DNA of 64,000 nt from Salinimicrobium marinum (lineage in GTDB: Bacteria > Bacteroidota > Bacteroidia > Flavobacteriales > Flavobacteriaceae). Below the pieces are notes generated by a model, which saw only the letters and a program-made list of their open reading frames with translations, had not been told where the DNA came from and ran no database searches. Location: assembly GCF_014651535.1 (NCBI RefSeq), contig NZ_BMXB01000002.1, forward strand, positions 62,001 through 126,000. The letters run 5' to 3'. Positions within the stretch are counted from its first letter, which is position 1; every line of letters starts with the position of its first letter. Below, in pieces: positions 1 through 10,267 of this stretch. The position numbers and the translations under genes were made by a program.

Positions 1-1
1 C

Positions 2-1984
2 AATAATTACCGCAGGGAACTCAACATGAAAGAAGGTTCTTATGTGCGCAGTTTTACAGCTACTTTGCAAAATGACCTGGAAGTTTCAGTTAAAGTGACC
101 AGGTTCTTATCCATCCAACGTGATGAGTTGGGGGTCATAAATTATGAAGTTGAAGTATTAAATGCAGATGCAAAGGTTGTTTTTGAACCTTACATCGACA
201 GTGGGATCACCAACGAAGATGCCAACTGGGAAGAAAAATTCTGGGAAACTCTTCAGGTTCAGGATGAAGGTCGGCAGGCTTTTATTACCTCGAAAACGCT
301 GAAAACCGAATACCACGCCTGCACCTATATGGAATCCAGACTTCTGGAGAATGGCCGTATTGTAGATGCCCAACCCGAAACTTCAACCAAAGAAGAGTTG
401 ATCTCTTATCTTTATTCTATTCAGGCGAAAAAAGGGGAAAAAGTGACCTTGCAGAAGTTTGCAGGTTATGTAACGAGTTTAAATCATGATAAGGACCATT
501 TGATCCCGGCAGCAAAAGCTGTTTTACAGGATGGTCTGGAAGCCGGTATTGAAACCTTATTGCAAGAACAAAATGAGGCCTGGGCTAAAATATGGGAAAT
601 GGCCGATATTTCCATTGAAGGAGATGTGAAGGCACAGCAGGGGATAAGGTTTAATATCTTTCAGCTTAACCAGACCTATCTTGGGAAAGATGCAAGATTA
701 AATATAGGTCCCAAAGGATTTACCGGTGAGAAATACGGCGGAAGTACCTATTGGGACACCGAAGCCTATTGTATTCCGTTTTACATGGCTACCAAAGATC
801 AAAATGTTGCCCGAAACCTTCTCACCTACCGTTATAATCATTTAGATAAAGCCATTGAAAATGCTGAAAAATTAGGCTTTAAAAATGGTGCTGCTCTATA
901 TCCAATGGTAACCATGAATGGCGAGGAAAGTCACAACGAATGGGAAATTACTTTTGAAGAGATCCATAGAAATGGTGCAATGGTAGTGGCTATTAGCCGG
1001 TATGTGAATTTCACGGGAGATTATGAATACATTCCGAAAAAGGGATTGGAGGTAATGATTGCCATTGCACGTTTCTGGCAACAGCGCGCAACGTTTAGTA
1101 CGCAGAAAGAAAAGTATGTTATTCTTGGAGTTACCGGTCCCAACGAGTATGAAAACAATGTAAACAATAACTGGTACACAAATTACATCGCAAAATGGTG
1201 TATAGATTATTGCCTTAAGAACCTTGCAAAGGTAAAATCTGATTTTACTGAAGACTATAAGAGGGTCATTGAAAAAACATCTTTAACAGAAGAAGAGCTG
1301 CAAAACCTTGAAGATGTGTCAGATAAAATGTACTTCCCGTATTCTGAAGAATATAATGTGTTTTTACAGCAGGACAACTTCCTGGACAAAGAGATCGTCC
1401 CTGTATCCGAACTACCGAAATCACAGCGGCCAATCAATCAAAAATGGAGCTGGGATCGCATTCTCCGCTCTTGCTACATAAAACAGGCAGATGTGCTTCA
1501 GGGGTTCTACTTCTTTGAAGATCATTTTTCGCAAGAAGATCTGGAGCGTCATTTCAATTTCTATGAGCCGCTAACGGTTCATGAATCTTCCCTTTCTCCA
1601 TGCGTTCATAGTATTCAGGCCGCAGTATTGGGAAGAATGGAGCAGGCTTACGAATTCTACCTTCGAACTTCAAGACTGGATCTTGATGATTACAACAATG
1701 AGGTGAAGGAAGGCTGCCACATTACCAGTATGGCAGGTACATGGATGAGTATTGTTGAAGGTTTTGGAGGAATGCGGGTATTGGATGGAAAACTCTCATT
1801 TAATCCGCGTATCCCTAAAGAGTGGAAAGCTTATTCTTTTAAGATCAATTTCAGAAATCAAATTTTAAAGATAAATGTAGCAGCAGGCAAAACCAGTTTT
1901 AGTCTGGAAGGAGTGGAACCTTTGGATATTATAGTAAACGGACAATTGATAACGGTGGAACCAAATAATCTTGTTACCGTCTAA
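2..1984 (+). CDS. GH65 family glycoside phosphorylase (maltose/kojibiose phosphorylase type), 5' end outside window
   Basis: The reading frame is open from the first bases of the window (NNYRRELNM before the first Met at 26), so the N-terminus lies upstream; 660 residues are visible against roughly 750-800 in the family. The visible part holds the GH65 (alpha/alpha)6 barrel. The motif NGEESHNEWEITFEEIHRNG, near residue 300, contains the Glu that acts as general acid in maltose phosphorylases. WDTEAYCIPF and GPNEYENNVNNNWYTN are further family motifs. The end (about 590-652) is the small beta-rich C-terminal domain. These enzymes phosphorolyse alpha-glucobioses to glucose and beta-glucose 1-phosphate. 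There is no signal peptide evidence because the start is missing. Two alpha-amylase genes follow in the same direction (gaps of 35 and 36 nt), so maltose is the most likely substrate, but the exact disaccharide is inferred. Confidence 0.93.
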   Translation, partial: NNYRRELNMKEGSYVRSFTATLQNDLEVSVKVTRFLSIQRDELGVINYEVEVLNADAKVVFEPYIDSGITNEDANWEEKFWETLQVQDEGRQAFITSKTLKTEYHACTYMESRLLENGRIVDAQPETSTKEELISYLYSIQAKKGEKVTLQKFAGYVTSLNHDKDHLIPAAKAVLQDGLEAGIETLLQEQNEAWAKIWEMADISIEGDVKAQQGIRFNIFQLNQTYLGKDARLNIGPKGFTGEKYGGSTYWDTEAYCIPFYMATKDQNVARNLLTYRYNHLDKAIENAEKLGFKNGAALYPMVTMNGEESHNEWEITFEEIHRNGAMVVAISRYVNFTGDYEYIPKKGLEVMIAIARFWQQRATFSTQKEKYVILGVTGPNEYENNVNNNWYTNYIAKWCIDYCLKNLAKVKSDFTEDYKRVIEKTSLTEEELQNLEDVSDKMYFPYSEEYNVFLQQDNFLDKEIVPVSELPKSQRPINQKWSWDRILRSCYIKQADVLQGFYFFEDHFSQEDLERHFNFYEPLTVHESSLSPCVHSIQAAVLGRMEQAYEFYLRTSRLDLDDYNNEVKEGCHITSMAGTWMSIVEGFGGMRVLDGKLSFNPRIPKEWKAYSFKINFRNQILKINVAAGKTSFSLEGVEPLDIIVNGQLITVEPNNLVTV

Positions 1985-2019
1985 CTGCTTAAGATTTCAG
2001 ATAATATAAAAATATAAAA

Positions 2020-3855
2020 ATGAAAAATATCTTATTCTTATTTCTTTTCTGTGCCGGCATGACGTTACATGCACAGGTAGAAAAGGTAGAGCCTCCTTTT
2101 TGGTGGAGTGCCATGAACCTTCCGGAACTTCAGGTAATGTTCTACGGAAATAATATTGCTCAGTATGACGTGCAGGCTTCAGAAGGAGTGATCATCAACA
2201 ACATTCGAAAAACTGAAAATCCAAATTATATTTTTGTTACCATTAATTCGGGAGAAATTCCTGCCGGAAACATTGAATTTATTTTCAGAAAAGGAAAGAA
2301 AAAAGTCTTTTCTGAAACTTTCGAATTTCGGGAGCGGGAGGAAGGTTCAGCGTTGCGTGAAGGTTTTGATGCAAGTGATGTTTTGTACCTGATCATGCCC
2401 GACAGATTTGCGAATGGAGATCCATCCAATGATTCTCATCCTGAGCTCACCGAAAAAGTAAACAGAAGTCTTCAGGGTGGAAGACACGGGGGTGATATTC
2501 AGGGAATCATTGATAATCTGGATTACATTCAGGATTTAGGAGCCACTGCCATTTGGAGTACTCCGTTGCTGGAAGACGATGATCCGAAGTACTCTTACCA
2601 TACGTATGCGCAAAGTGATGTGTATAGAATCGATCCTCGTTATGGTTCTAATGATGATTACCGGCGGCTGGCAGACGAAATGCATGATCGAGATATGAAA
2701 TTAATCATGGATTATGTGACCAATCACTGGGGTGCCGAGCACTGGATGATCAAAGATCTTCCTACGTATAACTGGGTGCACCAGTTCCCCGGTTACCGCA
2801 ACTCCAACTATCGCATGACTACGCAATTCGATCCTCATAAAGCAGATATTGACCGTAAATTAAATGAGGATGGATGGTTTACATCTACCATGCCCGACTT
2901 GAATCAAAGTAATCCTTTGGTGCTTAATTATCTTATTCAGAACGCGATCTGGTGGATCGAGTTTGCAGATTTAGATGGTTTCAGGGTAGATACTTATTCC
3001 TATAATGAGAAAGAAGGAATCGCAGAATGGACGAAAACTATAATGAATGAATATCCACACTTTAATATTGTGGGAGAGGTTTGGATGCATGATCAGGCGC
3101 AGATTTCTTACTGGCAAAAAGACAGTCCTGTGGGGGCGATAGATAGTTACAATACCGGTTTGCCGGCAGTAATGGATTTTACCCTGCATGATGCAATTAC
3201 TGGCATGTTTGACCAGGATGAACAAGGCTATGCAGATGGAATGGTGCGCGCTTATGATAATTTTGCCAATGATTTTCTATATGCAGACATTTATAATCTT
3301 CTGGTATTTGCGGGAAATCATGATACGGGCCGTATCAATGAAATTTATGATGGTGACTTAGAAAAATATAAACTTGCGCTAACACTGGTGTTGACCACCC
3401 GTGGAATTCCGCAGTTGTATTATGGCGATGAGATAGGAATGAGAGGAGAAAAGGCTACCGGTGACGGAGATATTCGCAGGGATTTTCCGGGAGGCTGGAA
3501 TAATGATGAGCAGTCTGCTTTCACTAAGGCTGGACGTACAGCAACTCAGGAAGCCTATCATTCGTTTACTAAGAAGTTGTTGAATTATCGTAAAGAAAGC
3601 AAGGTATTGCACAATGGAAAACTACTGCAATATGTACCGGAAGAGAACGTGTACGTGTATTTCAGGTTTAACGAGGAAGACAGGGTCATGGTGGTGATCA
3701 ACAATAGCCCCGAAGAAAGGGAACTTGACCTGGTGCGTTTTACCGAAGGTTTAAAAGGAGCACAATCAGGAAATGAGGTTATTTCCGGAAATAGGATTTC
3801 TCTTCAGGATTCTTTGAAGATCACAGGAAAATCCTCTATGGTCATTGAACTCTAA
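2020..3855 (+). CDS. Secreted GH13 alpha-amylase family enzyme, SusA/neopullulanase-like
   Basis: The 611-residue product starts with a signal peptide (hydrophobic MKNILFLFLFCAGM, likely cut after LHA), so it is probably periplasmic. Residues about 25-115 look like the N-terminal beta-sandwich of cyclomaltodextrinases and neopullulanases. The GH13 barrel follows from about 125, with DYVTNHWG, the nucleophile Asp324 in DGFRVDTY, the acid/base Glu353 in GEVWMHD and Asp435 in AGNHDTGR; the catalytic triad is complete. A small C-terminal beta domain ends the protein. SusA-type enzymes cut maltodextrins and pullulan into maltose and panose in the periplasm. The position directly after the GH65 phosphorylase suggests hydrolysis to maltose outside the cytoplasm and phosphorolysis inside. 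No SusC/SusD pair is in the window. Confidence 0.9.
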   Translation: MKNILFLFLFCAGMTLHAQVEKVEPPFWWSAMNLPELQVMFYGNNIAQYDVQASEGVIINNIRKTENPNYIFVTINSGEIPAGNIEFIFRKGKKKVFSETFEFREREEGSALREGFDASDVLYLIMPDRFANGDPSNDSHPELTEKVNRSLQGGRHGGDIQGIIDNLDYIQDLGATAIWSTPLLEDDDPKYSYHTYAQSDVYRIDPRYGSNDDYRRLADEMHDRDMKLIMDYVTNHWGAEHWMIKDLPTYNWVHQFPGYRNSNYRMTTQFDPHKADIDRKLNEDGWFTSTMPDLNQSNPLVLNYLIQNAIWWIEFADLDGFRVDTYSYNEKEGIAEWTKTIMNEYPHFNIVGEVWMHDQAQISYWQKDSPVGAIDSYNTGLPAVMDFTLHDAITGMFDQDEQGYADGMVRAYDNFANDFLYADIYNLLVFAGNHDTGRINEIYDGDLEKYKLALTLVLTTRGIPQLYYGDEIGMRGEKATGDGDIRRDFPGGWNNDEQSAFTKAGRTATQEAYHSFTKKLLNYRKESKVLHNGKLLQYVPEENVYVYFRFNEEDRVMVVINNSPEERELDLVRFTEGLKGAQSGNEVISGNRISLQDSLKITGKSSMVIEL

Positions 3856-3891
3856 ATTAGAAGGATATCAGGAATAATTAAATTCAGTATT

Positions 3892-5325
3892 ATGAGAAAA
3901 ATAGCAATAGCACTGGCCGGATTAATGATCATGGCTTCGTGTAAAAATGAAAATCAGCAGGAACCTGTTGCCGAAAAAGAGCAATCTGGAATTGAACCTG
4001 TTTCAGAAGAAATGATGGAATCTGCGGTGATTTACGAGGCAAACATTCGGCAATATTCTCCGGAAGGAACCTTTGATGCCTTTACCGAAGAAATTCCGCA
4101 GTTGAAGGACCTTGGGGTGAAGATTATCTGGTTGATGCCGGTATACCCAATTTCTGAAGTAAAAAGGAAAGCAACCGGAGACCGTAGTATTGAAGATATT
4201 GAAGATCCTGAAGAGCGGAAGAAATACCTTGGCAGTTACTATGCTATTGCAGATTACTCGGCTGTAAATCCTGAATTTGGAACAGAAGAAGATTTCAGGG
4301 AGCTGGTAGAAACCGCACATGATAATGGAATGTACGTCATCCTTGATTGGGTGGCCAATCATACCGGCTGGGATCATCACTGGCTGGAGGAGCATCCAGA
4401 ATTCTATACAAAGAATAAGCAGGGAGAAATAATAGATCCTTTAAATCCTGCAACCGGAGAATCTTGGAACTGGACCGATGTGGCAGATCTTAATTATGAC
4501 AACAAGAAATTGTGGAGCGCTATGACTTCAGAAATGAGATACTGGATCGAGGAACACAATATTGATGGTTTTAGGGCAGACGTGGCAGGAGAGGTGCCAA
4601 CAGAATTCTGGGAGCAGTCTCTGGAGGAATTGGAAGGGATAAAGCCTTTGTTCATGCTGGCAGAATCTGAAGATAAAGATTTGTTTCACAACGCCTTTGA
4701 TATGGGCTATAACTGGGAAGGGCACCATTTAATGAACCAGCTGGCACAACAGGAAATTTCTGTTGAGGTGTGGGATGATTATATGAAGAAGATCGATACG
4801 ACCTATCAAAAAGATGATTTTCTAATGAATTTTGTAACCAATCACGACGAAAATTCCTGGAATGGCACGGTGCAGGAACGAATGGGAGATGCTTCAGAAA
4901 CTATGTTGGCGTTAACATATACACTTCCGGGGATGCCGTTGATCTATAGTGGGCAGGAATATGATATGGACAAGCGGTTAAAGTTCTTTGAAAAAGATAC
5001 TATTCCGAAGGAAAAAGGGAATGTTTGGCCGGTATTGGAAAAGCTGGGAACATTAAAGAAGGAAAGCCCTGCTCTTCACGGCGGAAAAAATGCCGCTGAT
5101 TACAACAGGTTAGAAACATCTGCAGATAAGAAGATCCTGGCTTTTGAACGATCAAAAGATGGGGCACAGGTAATTTATATTGCGAATATGAGTGATGAAG
5201 AACAAGATTTCACCATCAATTTAGAAGGAGATTTTACTGACTACATGAATGGTGATACTACCACACTCGCGCCGGGAGCAAAATTGAATTTTCAGCCGTG
5301 GGAATATAGAATATTTAGGAAATAG
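3892..5325 (+). CDS. GH13 alpha-amylase family lipoprotein
   Basis: The 477-residue product begins with a lipoprotein signal whose lipobox is MIMASC, so Cys17 is the likely lipidated residue. The GH13 barrel starts near residue 45 (YEANIRQYSPEGTFDAF). It carries DWVANHTGWD, nucleophile Asp230 in DGFRADVAGEVP, acid/base Glu258 in MLAESED and Asp319 in VTNHDENSW, so it should be active. The KRLKFFEKDTIPKE stretch before the C-terminal domain is typical of small Bacteroidota alpha-amylases. It lies 36 nt after the SusA-like gene and before a strong terminator, and probably closes the maltodextrin operon. It is expected to cleave alpha-1,4-glucans at the outer membrane or in the periplasm; the exact product is unknown. 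Confidence 0.9.
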   Translation: MRKIAIALAGLMIMASCKNENQQEPVAEKEQSGIEPVSEEMMESAVIYEANIRQYSPEGTFDAFTEEIPQLKDLGVKIIWLMPVYPISEVKRKATGDRSIEDIEDPEERKKYLGSYYAIADYSAVNPEFGTEEDFRELVETAHDNGMYVILDWVANHTGWDHHWLEEHPEFYTKNKQGEIIDPLNPATGESWNWTDVADLNYDNKKLWSAMTSEMRYWIEEHNIDGFRADVAGEVPTEFWEQSLEELEGIKPLFMLAESEDKDLFHNAFDMGYNWEGHHLMNQLAQQEISVEVWDDYMKKIDTTYQKDDFLMNFVTNHDENSWNGTVQERMGDASETMLALTYTLPGMPLIYSGQEYDMDKRLKFFEKDTIPKEKGNVWPVLEKLGTLKKESPALHGGKNAADYNRLETSADKKILAFERSKDGAQVIYIANMSDEEQDFTINLEGDFTDYMNGDTTTLAPGAKLNFQPWEYRIFRK

Positions 5326-5350
5326 ATGATATATATCATAAAAAATTTAT

Positions 5351-5380
5351 AAAAGCTCTTTTTTTAGAGCTTTTTTTATT
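5351..5380 (+). terminator. Intrinsic terminator after the GH13 lipoprotein gene
   Basis: Arms AAAAGCTCT (5351-5359) and AGAGCTTTT (5365-5373) form a 9-bp stem around a short T-rich loop and run into a T tract. It lies 26 nt after the amylase stop codon and separates the maltodextrin genes from pfkA. Confidence 0.8.
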
Positions 5381-5453
5381 ATTTATTAACCGCAAACGAT
5401 TTAGTCTTTGGGGAAATTAGGTTATATTATTTAATTGAAATAGCTTTGAGTCA

Positions 5454-6440
5454 ATGACAACAGAAATTAAAAAAATAGGAGTTTTGACCTCTGGAGGGGA
5501 CGCTCCCGGAATGAACGCTGCAATAAGAGCCGTTGTAAGAAGCTGCGCCTACTATAAAATTGAATGTATAGGGGTTTACCGCGGATACCAGGGACTCATC
5601 GATAATGATTTTGAAGAATTGACAGCCAGGTCTGTCAGAAATATCATTAACAGAGGGGGAACCTTTCTGAAATCTGCAAGATCTAAAGAATTTGTCACCA
5701 AAGAAGGAAGAGCCAAAGCCTATGAAAACCTGAAGAACGCAGATATTGATGCTCTTGTGGTAATAGGAGGGGACGGTACTTTTACCGGTGCGATTCTTTT
5801 TAATGAGGAACATAATTTTCCAATAATTGGTATTCCCGGAACCATCGATAATGATATAAATGGTACAGACTATACTATTGGATATGATACTGCTTTGAAT
5901 ACGGTGGTGGATGCAATAGATAAGATAAGGGATACGGCAAGTTCGCACGACAGGTTGTTCCTGGTGGAGGTGATGGGTAGAGATGCCGGTGACATTGCCA
6001 TGAACAGCGGAGTGGGAGCCGGAGCAGAAGAAATCCTGATCCCTGAGGAAGATGGTGGAGTTGACCGACTAATGGCGTCTTTGAAAAAAAGTGCAAAGTC
6101 CGGTAAGACTTCCAGTATCATTGTAGTTGCAGAAGGAGAAAAGAGCGGAAAGAATATCTTTGAGCTGGCCGAGTATATTGGTGAGAATTATCCCGATTAC
6201 GATATTCGGGTTTCGGTGCTGGGTCATATTCAAAGAGGTGGGGTACCTACCTGTTTCGACAGGGTACTTTCCAGCCGACTGGGAGTTGGTGCTGTAGAAG
6301 CGCTGCTTCGTGGAGAACGCAATGTGATGGTAGGTGTTACCAACAAGAAAGTGACCTCTGTAGATTTTGAAGTTGCCATTAAAGGCCAGAGGCCAGTAGA
6401 TAACGAATTAAGAAGGGTGTTAAATATCACCACAGTTTAA
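5454..6440 (+). CDS. pfkA: ATP-dependent 6-phosphofructokinase
   Basis: The 328-residue protein has the full length of bacterial PfkA. The ATP-binding GVLTSGGDAPGMNAAIRA is at residues 9-26 and GGDGTFTGA follows near 105. GTIDNDINGTDYTIGYDTA contains the catalytic Asp132, equivalent to Asp127 of the E. coli enzyme. EVMGRDAGDIA and LGHIQRGG bind fructose 6-phosphate. The Gly in GGDGT favours ATP over pyrophosphate as phosphoryl donor. It makes fructose 1,6-bisphosphate in the cytoplasm. The start at 5454 gives the standard N-terminus. gapA follows after 19 nt, so the two are probably cotranscribed as a glycolytic pair. A TAGCTTTG box at 5441-5448 resembles a Bacteroidota -7 element but would put transcription start almost on the ATG, so it is not called. 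Confidence 0.97.
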   Translation: MTTEIKKIGVLTSGGDAPGMNAAIRAVVRSCAYYKIECIGVYRGYQGLIDNDFEELTARSVRNIINRGGTFLKSARSKEFVTKEGRAKAYENLKNADIDALVVIGGDGTFTGAILFNEEHNFPIIGIPGTIDNDINGTDYTIGYDTALNTVVDAIDKIRDTASSHDRLFLVEVMGRDAGDIAMNSGVGAGAEEILIPEEDGGVDRLMASLKKSAKSGKTSSIIVVAEGEKSGKNIFELAEYIGENYPDYDIRVSVLGHIQRGGVPTCFDRVLSSRLGVGAVEALLRGERNVMVGVTNKKVTSVDFEVAIKGQRPVDNELRRVLNITTV

Positions 6441-6447
6441 TAATTAA

Positions 6448-7461
<1,014 letters not shown>

Positions 7462-7471
7462 TTTATTACAT

Positions 7472-7504
7472 AAAAAACCCTGGACTGCAGTTCAGGGTTT
7501 TTTC
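7472..7504 (+). terminator. Intrinsic terminator after gapA
   Basis: Arms AAAAAACCCTG and CAGGGTTTTTT form an 11-bp stem around a short, itself palindromic centre (GACTGCAGTT). It starts 10 nt after the gapA stop and ends the pfkA-gapA unit. Confidence 0.85.
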
Positions 7505-7520
7505 TATAAAAACAGCTACA

Positions 7521-8390
7521 ATGATAATAATAGCAGATGGTGGTTCTACCAAGTGTGACTGGATTTTACTTGATTCCAATGGAGATCAGGTATTGAAAAC
7601 CAGGTCTAAAGGATTAAATCCTGCCGTGTTCAAATCGGAAGTCCTTCAGGCGAGATTACTGGAGAATCAGGAACTTTTAGATATTAAGGATAAGGTCGAA
7701 AAAGTTCATTTTTATGGTGCAGGTTGCGGAACTCCGAAACCTTCAGCTGAATTGAAACGAATACTTTCCGAATTTTATTCCAATGCAAGTGAAGTACTTG
7801 TAAAGGAAGATATGGTAGCAGCCGCGTATGCAGCTACTACCGAGCCCGGGATTGTTTGTATCTTGGGAACAGGCTCTAACAGCTGTTTTTTTGACGGAAA
7901 AGACGTAAGAACAGCCGTAGATTCCCTGGGATATATTCTAATGGATGAGGCCAGCGGAAATTACTTCGGAAAAAGGCTCATCAGGGATTATTACTATAAA
8001 AAAATGCCTCAGGAGCTGGCAGAAGTATTTGAAAAACAATACGATCTCTCTTCAGATGTGATTAAAGAAAATCTTTACAAAAAAGATAATCCCAACACTT
8101 ACCTCGCTTCTTTTGCAGAGTTTATTTTTACCAACGAGCGTAACGGGTACTTCTATAAATTGATCATGGAAGGAATGAAAAATTTCATAGAACACAGAGT
8201 GCTTTGCTTTAAGGAAGCACAAAATGTTCCTGTACATTTCATTGGTTCTATAGCTTATTTTTCACAGGATATTATTAGAGATGTTGCAAAACCATATCAT
8301 TTGGAGATTGGAAATGTAGTACGAAGGCCTATTGATGGTCTTCTTCAGCATTATAAAGAACAAATTGTTCTGGAAAAGAACCAAAAATAA
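7521..8390 (+). CDS. BadF/BadG/BcrA/BcrD-type ATPase, N-acetylglucosamine kinase-like
   Basis: The 289-residue protein belongs to the ASKHA fold kinases. The phosphate-1 motif is IIADGGSTKCDWILLD at the N-terminus, and LGTGSNSCFFDG (about 115-125) is the second phosphate loop. LMDEASGNYFGKRLI and HFIGSIAYF are also seen in Bacteroidota proteins annotated as N-acetylglucosamine kinases. It probably phosphorylates an amino sugar or a related sugar with ATP, but the substrate cannot be read from sequence. It begins only 16 nt after the gapA terminator, so its expression must come from read-through or from a promoter overlapping the terminator. Confidence 0.8.
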   Translation: MIIIADGGSTKCDWILLDSNGDQVLKTRSKGLNPAVFKSEVLQARLLENQELLDIKDKVEKVHFYGAGCGTPKPSAELKRILSEFYSNASEVLVKEDMVAAAYAATTEPGIVCILGTGSNSCFFDGKDVRTAVDSLGYILMDEASGNYFGKRLIRDYYYKKMPQELAEVFEKQYDLSSDVIKENLYKKDNPNTYLASFAEFIFTNERNGYFYKLIMEGMKNFIEHRVLCFKEAQNVPVHFIGSIAYFSQDIIRDVAKPYHLEIGNVVRRPIDGLLQHYKEQIVLEKNQK

Positions 8391-8411
8391 GGTTTAACGA
8401 TTAACTGAATC

Positions 8412-8441
8412 AAATCCTGCTCCCTACGGCGGGATTTTTTT
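8412..8441 (+). terminator. Intrinsic terminator after the BadF-type kinase gene
   Basis: AAATCCTGC (8412-8420) can pair with GCGGGATTT (8429-8437) with one G-U pair, followed by a T tract. It is 21 nt after the kinase stop codon. Confidence 0.7.
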
Positions 8442-8538
8442 ATTTGCGTATATTTCCTTCGGAATATTTCTTAAAACAATTTAAAGCCTGCTACCCAATA
8501 ATCTAAATTTTACTACATTTAAAGAAACTAATTCTTAA

Positions 8539-9051
8539 ATGCTGGTAAAAGTTTACGGAAGTGCTGTTTTTGGTGTTGAAGCAACAACTATGACGGTAGC
8601 GGTAAATGTCGATACCGGTATTTACTATCATCTTGTAGGATTACCCGATACTGCCGTCACAGAAGGTAGTTTTAGGATTGCAGGAGCCTTAAATAATGTG
8701 AGCTATAATTTCCCCGGAAAAAAAATTACCGTGAACATGGCTCCTGCCGATCTCCGAAAGGAAGGGTTTGAGTACGATCTTACTTTTGCCATGGGAATCC
8801 TGATCGCTTCTGGTCAAATTAAAGCGAATAATATTTCAGATTATATCATTATAGGAGAACTCTCCCTTGACGGAAGCCTTCAACCTATTAGAGGCGCCTT
8901 GCCTATTGCAATGAAAGCCAAAGAAGAAGGTTTTAAAGGCTTTTTTCTTCCTAGGCAGCATGTAAAAGGGGTAGCCATTGTTAGTGGCTTTGATGTCTAT
9001 GGCATAGAAAACATTGGTGAATCAATGAAGAAAAGCATGAGTCCCTATTAG
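8539..9051 (+). CDS. Truncated YifB/ComM-family protein: ChlI domain only
   Basis: The 170-residue product matches the start of YifB/ComM (Mg-chelatase-like AAA ATPases, normally about 510 residues). The N-terminus MLVKVYGSAVFGVEA, the TVNMAPADLRKEG motif and GELSLDGSLQPIRGALPIA define the ChlI domain with its Lon-protease-like fold, about residues 20-145. The frame then stops after SMKKSMSPY, before the AAA domain with Walker A and B and before the C-terminal domain. No remnant of those domains is visible in the 67 nt before the next gene. The remaining domain has no internal stop or frameshift. Complete relatives are helicase-like and aid natural transformation in some bacteria; this fragment cannot have ATPase activity. 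It may be a decaying remnant or a retained single-domain protein. Confidence 0.8.
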   Translation: MLVKVYGSAVFGVEATTMTVAVNVDTGIYYHLVGLPDTAVTEGSFRIAGALNNVSYNFPGKKITVNMAPADLRKEGFEYDLTFAMGILIASGQIKANNISDYIIIGELSLDGSLQPIRGALPIAMKAKEEGFKGFFLPRQHVKGVAIVSGFDVYGIENIGESMKKSMSPY

Positions 9052-9078
9052 TGAAGCCATCCAGTAAAAAAGTGTGGA

Positions 9079-9108
9079 TTGTGACGGCTGGTTAGGTTAA
9101 TAAATTTA
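9079..9108 (+). promoter_or_regulatory. Candidate Bacteroidota promoter for the DUF2891-pxp operon
   Basis: TTG at 9079-9081 is followed after 19 nt by TAAATTTA (9101-9108), one base off the TAnnTTTG consensus. The element lies between the yifB fragment and the lipoprotein gene. It leaves a very short leader, so the call is tentative. Confidence 0.35.
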
Positions 9109-9118
9109 AGTATCAAAA

Positions 9119-10267
9119 ATGAAAAGAACCCTTATCGTTCTGGCGAGTATAGTCTTATTCAGTTGTAAAAGTGAAAATGAGAATTCTGCAAATTCCGCAG
9201 TAGATCAGGATACTACCCTTGCAGATGAGGCTACTTCCTTATTCGAGGAAGAGCCTTTGCAGCTAACGCTGGAGCAGGCAAATAATTTGGCGCAACTGCC
9301 CCTGGATTGTATTAGCGTGGAATATCCCAATAAACTGAATCAAACGCTGGGCAGCGAAGAAGATCTGGGCGGACCAAAAGAACTGCATCCTGCATTTTAC
9401 GGATGTTTTGACTGGCATTCGGCTGTTCATGGCCACTGGTCTCTGGTGAATCTTTTAAAGCAATTTCCGAACCTTGACAAAGCTGAAGAAATCAGGGAGA
9501 AACTAAAAACCTCCCTTTCTGAAGAAAATATTTTAGCAGAGGTGAGTTACTTCGAAAAAGAACCTAATGAAACCTTTGAACGCACCTACGGCTGGGCCTG
9601 GATCCTGAAACTAGCAGAAGAATTAAATACCTGGGATGATCCTCTTGCACGCGAGCTCGAGGGAAATCTACAACCACTTACCGATTTGATGATCAATAAG
9701 TTTACCGAATTCCTGCCAAAATTAAATTACCCAATCAGGGTGGGCGAGCATACAAATAGCGCTTTTGCACTTGCCATGGTTTATGACTTTTCTGTGGCTA
9801 CAGAAAATCAAGAATTAATAGATTTAATTAAAAAAAGAGCAAGGGATTTTTATTTAAATGACGATAATTGTCCTTTGGAATGGGAACCCAGTGGTTATGA
9901 TTTTCTCTCCCCCTGTTTTTCTGAAATTGATATTATGCGCCGTACGCTTCCTAAAAGTGCTTTCAATTTATGGATGGAAGACTTTATGCCTCAGCTCAAG
10001 AATGCTGATTTCACAATAGCTCCGGGAGAAGTTTCGGATAGGACCGATGGAAAACTGGTTCATCTAGACGGACTCAATTTTAGCAGGGCCTGGGTCATGT
10101 ATGGCCTTGCCAACCAGTATCCCGAAAATTATTCTCACTTGAAAGAAGTGGCACGTGAGCATGTTGATTATTCTTTTCCTAACCTTGTTGGCGATACCTA
10201 TGAGGGTGGTCACTGGCTGGGGAGTTTTGCTATTTATGCCTTACAGGCTGCAAAAGAAAAACAGTGA
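9119..10267 (+). CDS. DUF2891 family lipoprotein
   Basis: The 382-residue product starts with a lipoprotein signal, lipobox VLFSC with Cys16. The mature part carries the DUF2891 signature: SVEYPNKLNQTL, then HPAFYGCFDWHSAVHGHWSL near residues 90-110, and VGEHTNSAFAL further on. The fold is expected to be all-helical; conserved His, Trp and Asp residues in the HPAFYGCFDWH segment could form an active site, but no reaction is known to me for the family. Its stop codon overlaps the GTG start of the Nramp-like gene by four bases (GTGA), so translation is coupled. It therefore belongs to the pxpABC operon, where a role in periplasmic handling of pyroglutamate or pyroglutamyl peptides is a reasonable inference. 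Confidence 0.85.
   Translation: MKRTLIVLASIVLFSCKSENENSANSAVDQDTTLADEATSLFEEEPLQLTLEQANNLAQLPLDCISVEYPNKLNQTLGSEEDLGGPKELHPAFYGCFDWHSAVHGHWSLVNLLKQFPNLDKAEEIREKLKTSLSEENILAEVSYFEKEPNETFERTYGWAWILKLAEELNTWDDPLARELEGNLQPLTDLMINKFTEFLPKLNYPIRVGEHTNSAFALAMVYDFSVATENQELIDLIKKRARDFYLNDDNCPLEWEPSGYDFLSPCFSEIDIMRRTLPKSAFNLWMEDFMPQLKNADFTIAPGEVSDRTDGKLVHLDGLNFSRAWVMYGLANQYPENYSHLKEVAREHVDYSFPNLVGDTYEGGHWLGSFAIYALQAAKEKQ

Noticed and set aside
4003-4395. Long antisense frame within the GH13 lipoprotein gene
   Set aside because: It is fully contained in a gene with complete catalytic motifs on the other strand and shows no protein family features.
5451-5948. Antisense 165-codon frame within pfkA
   Set aside because: It is a shadow of the well-conserved pfkA coding sequence.
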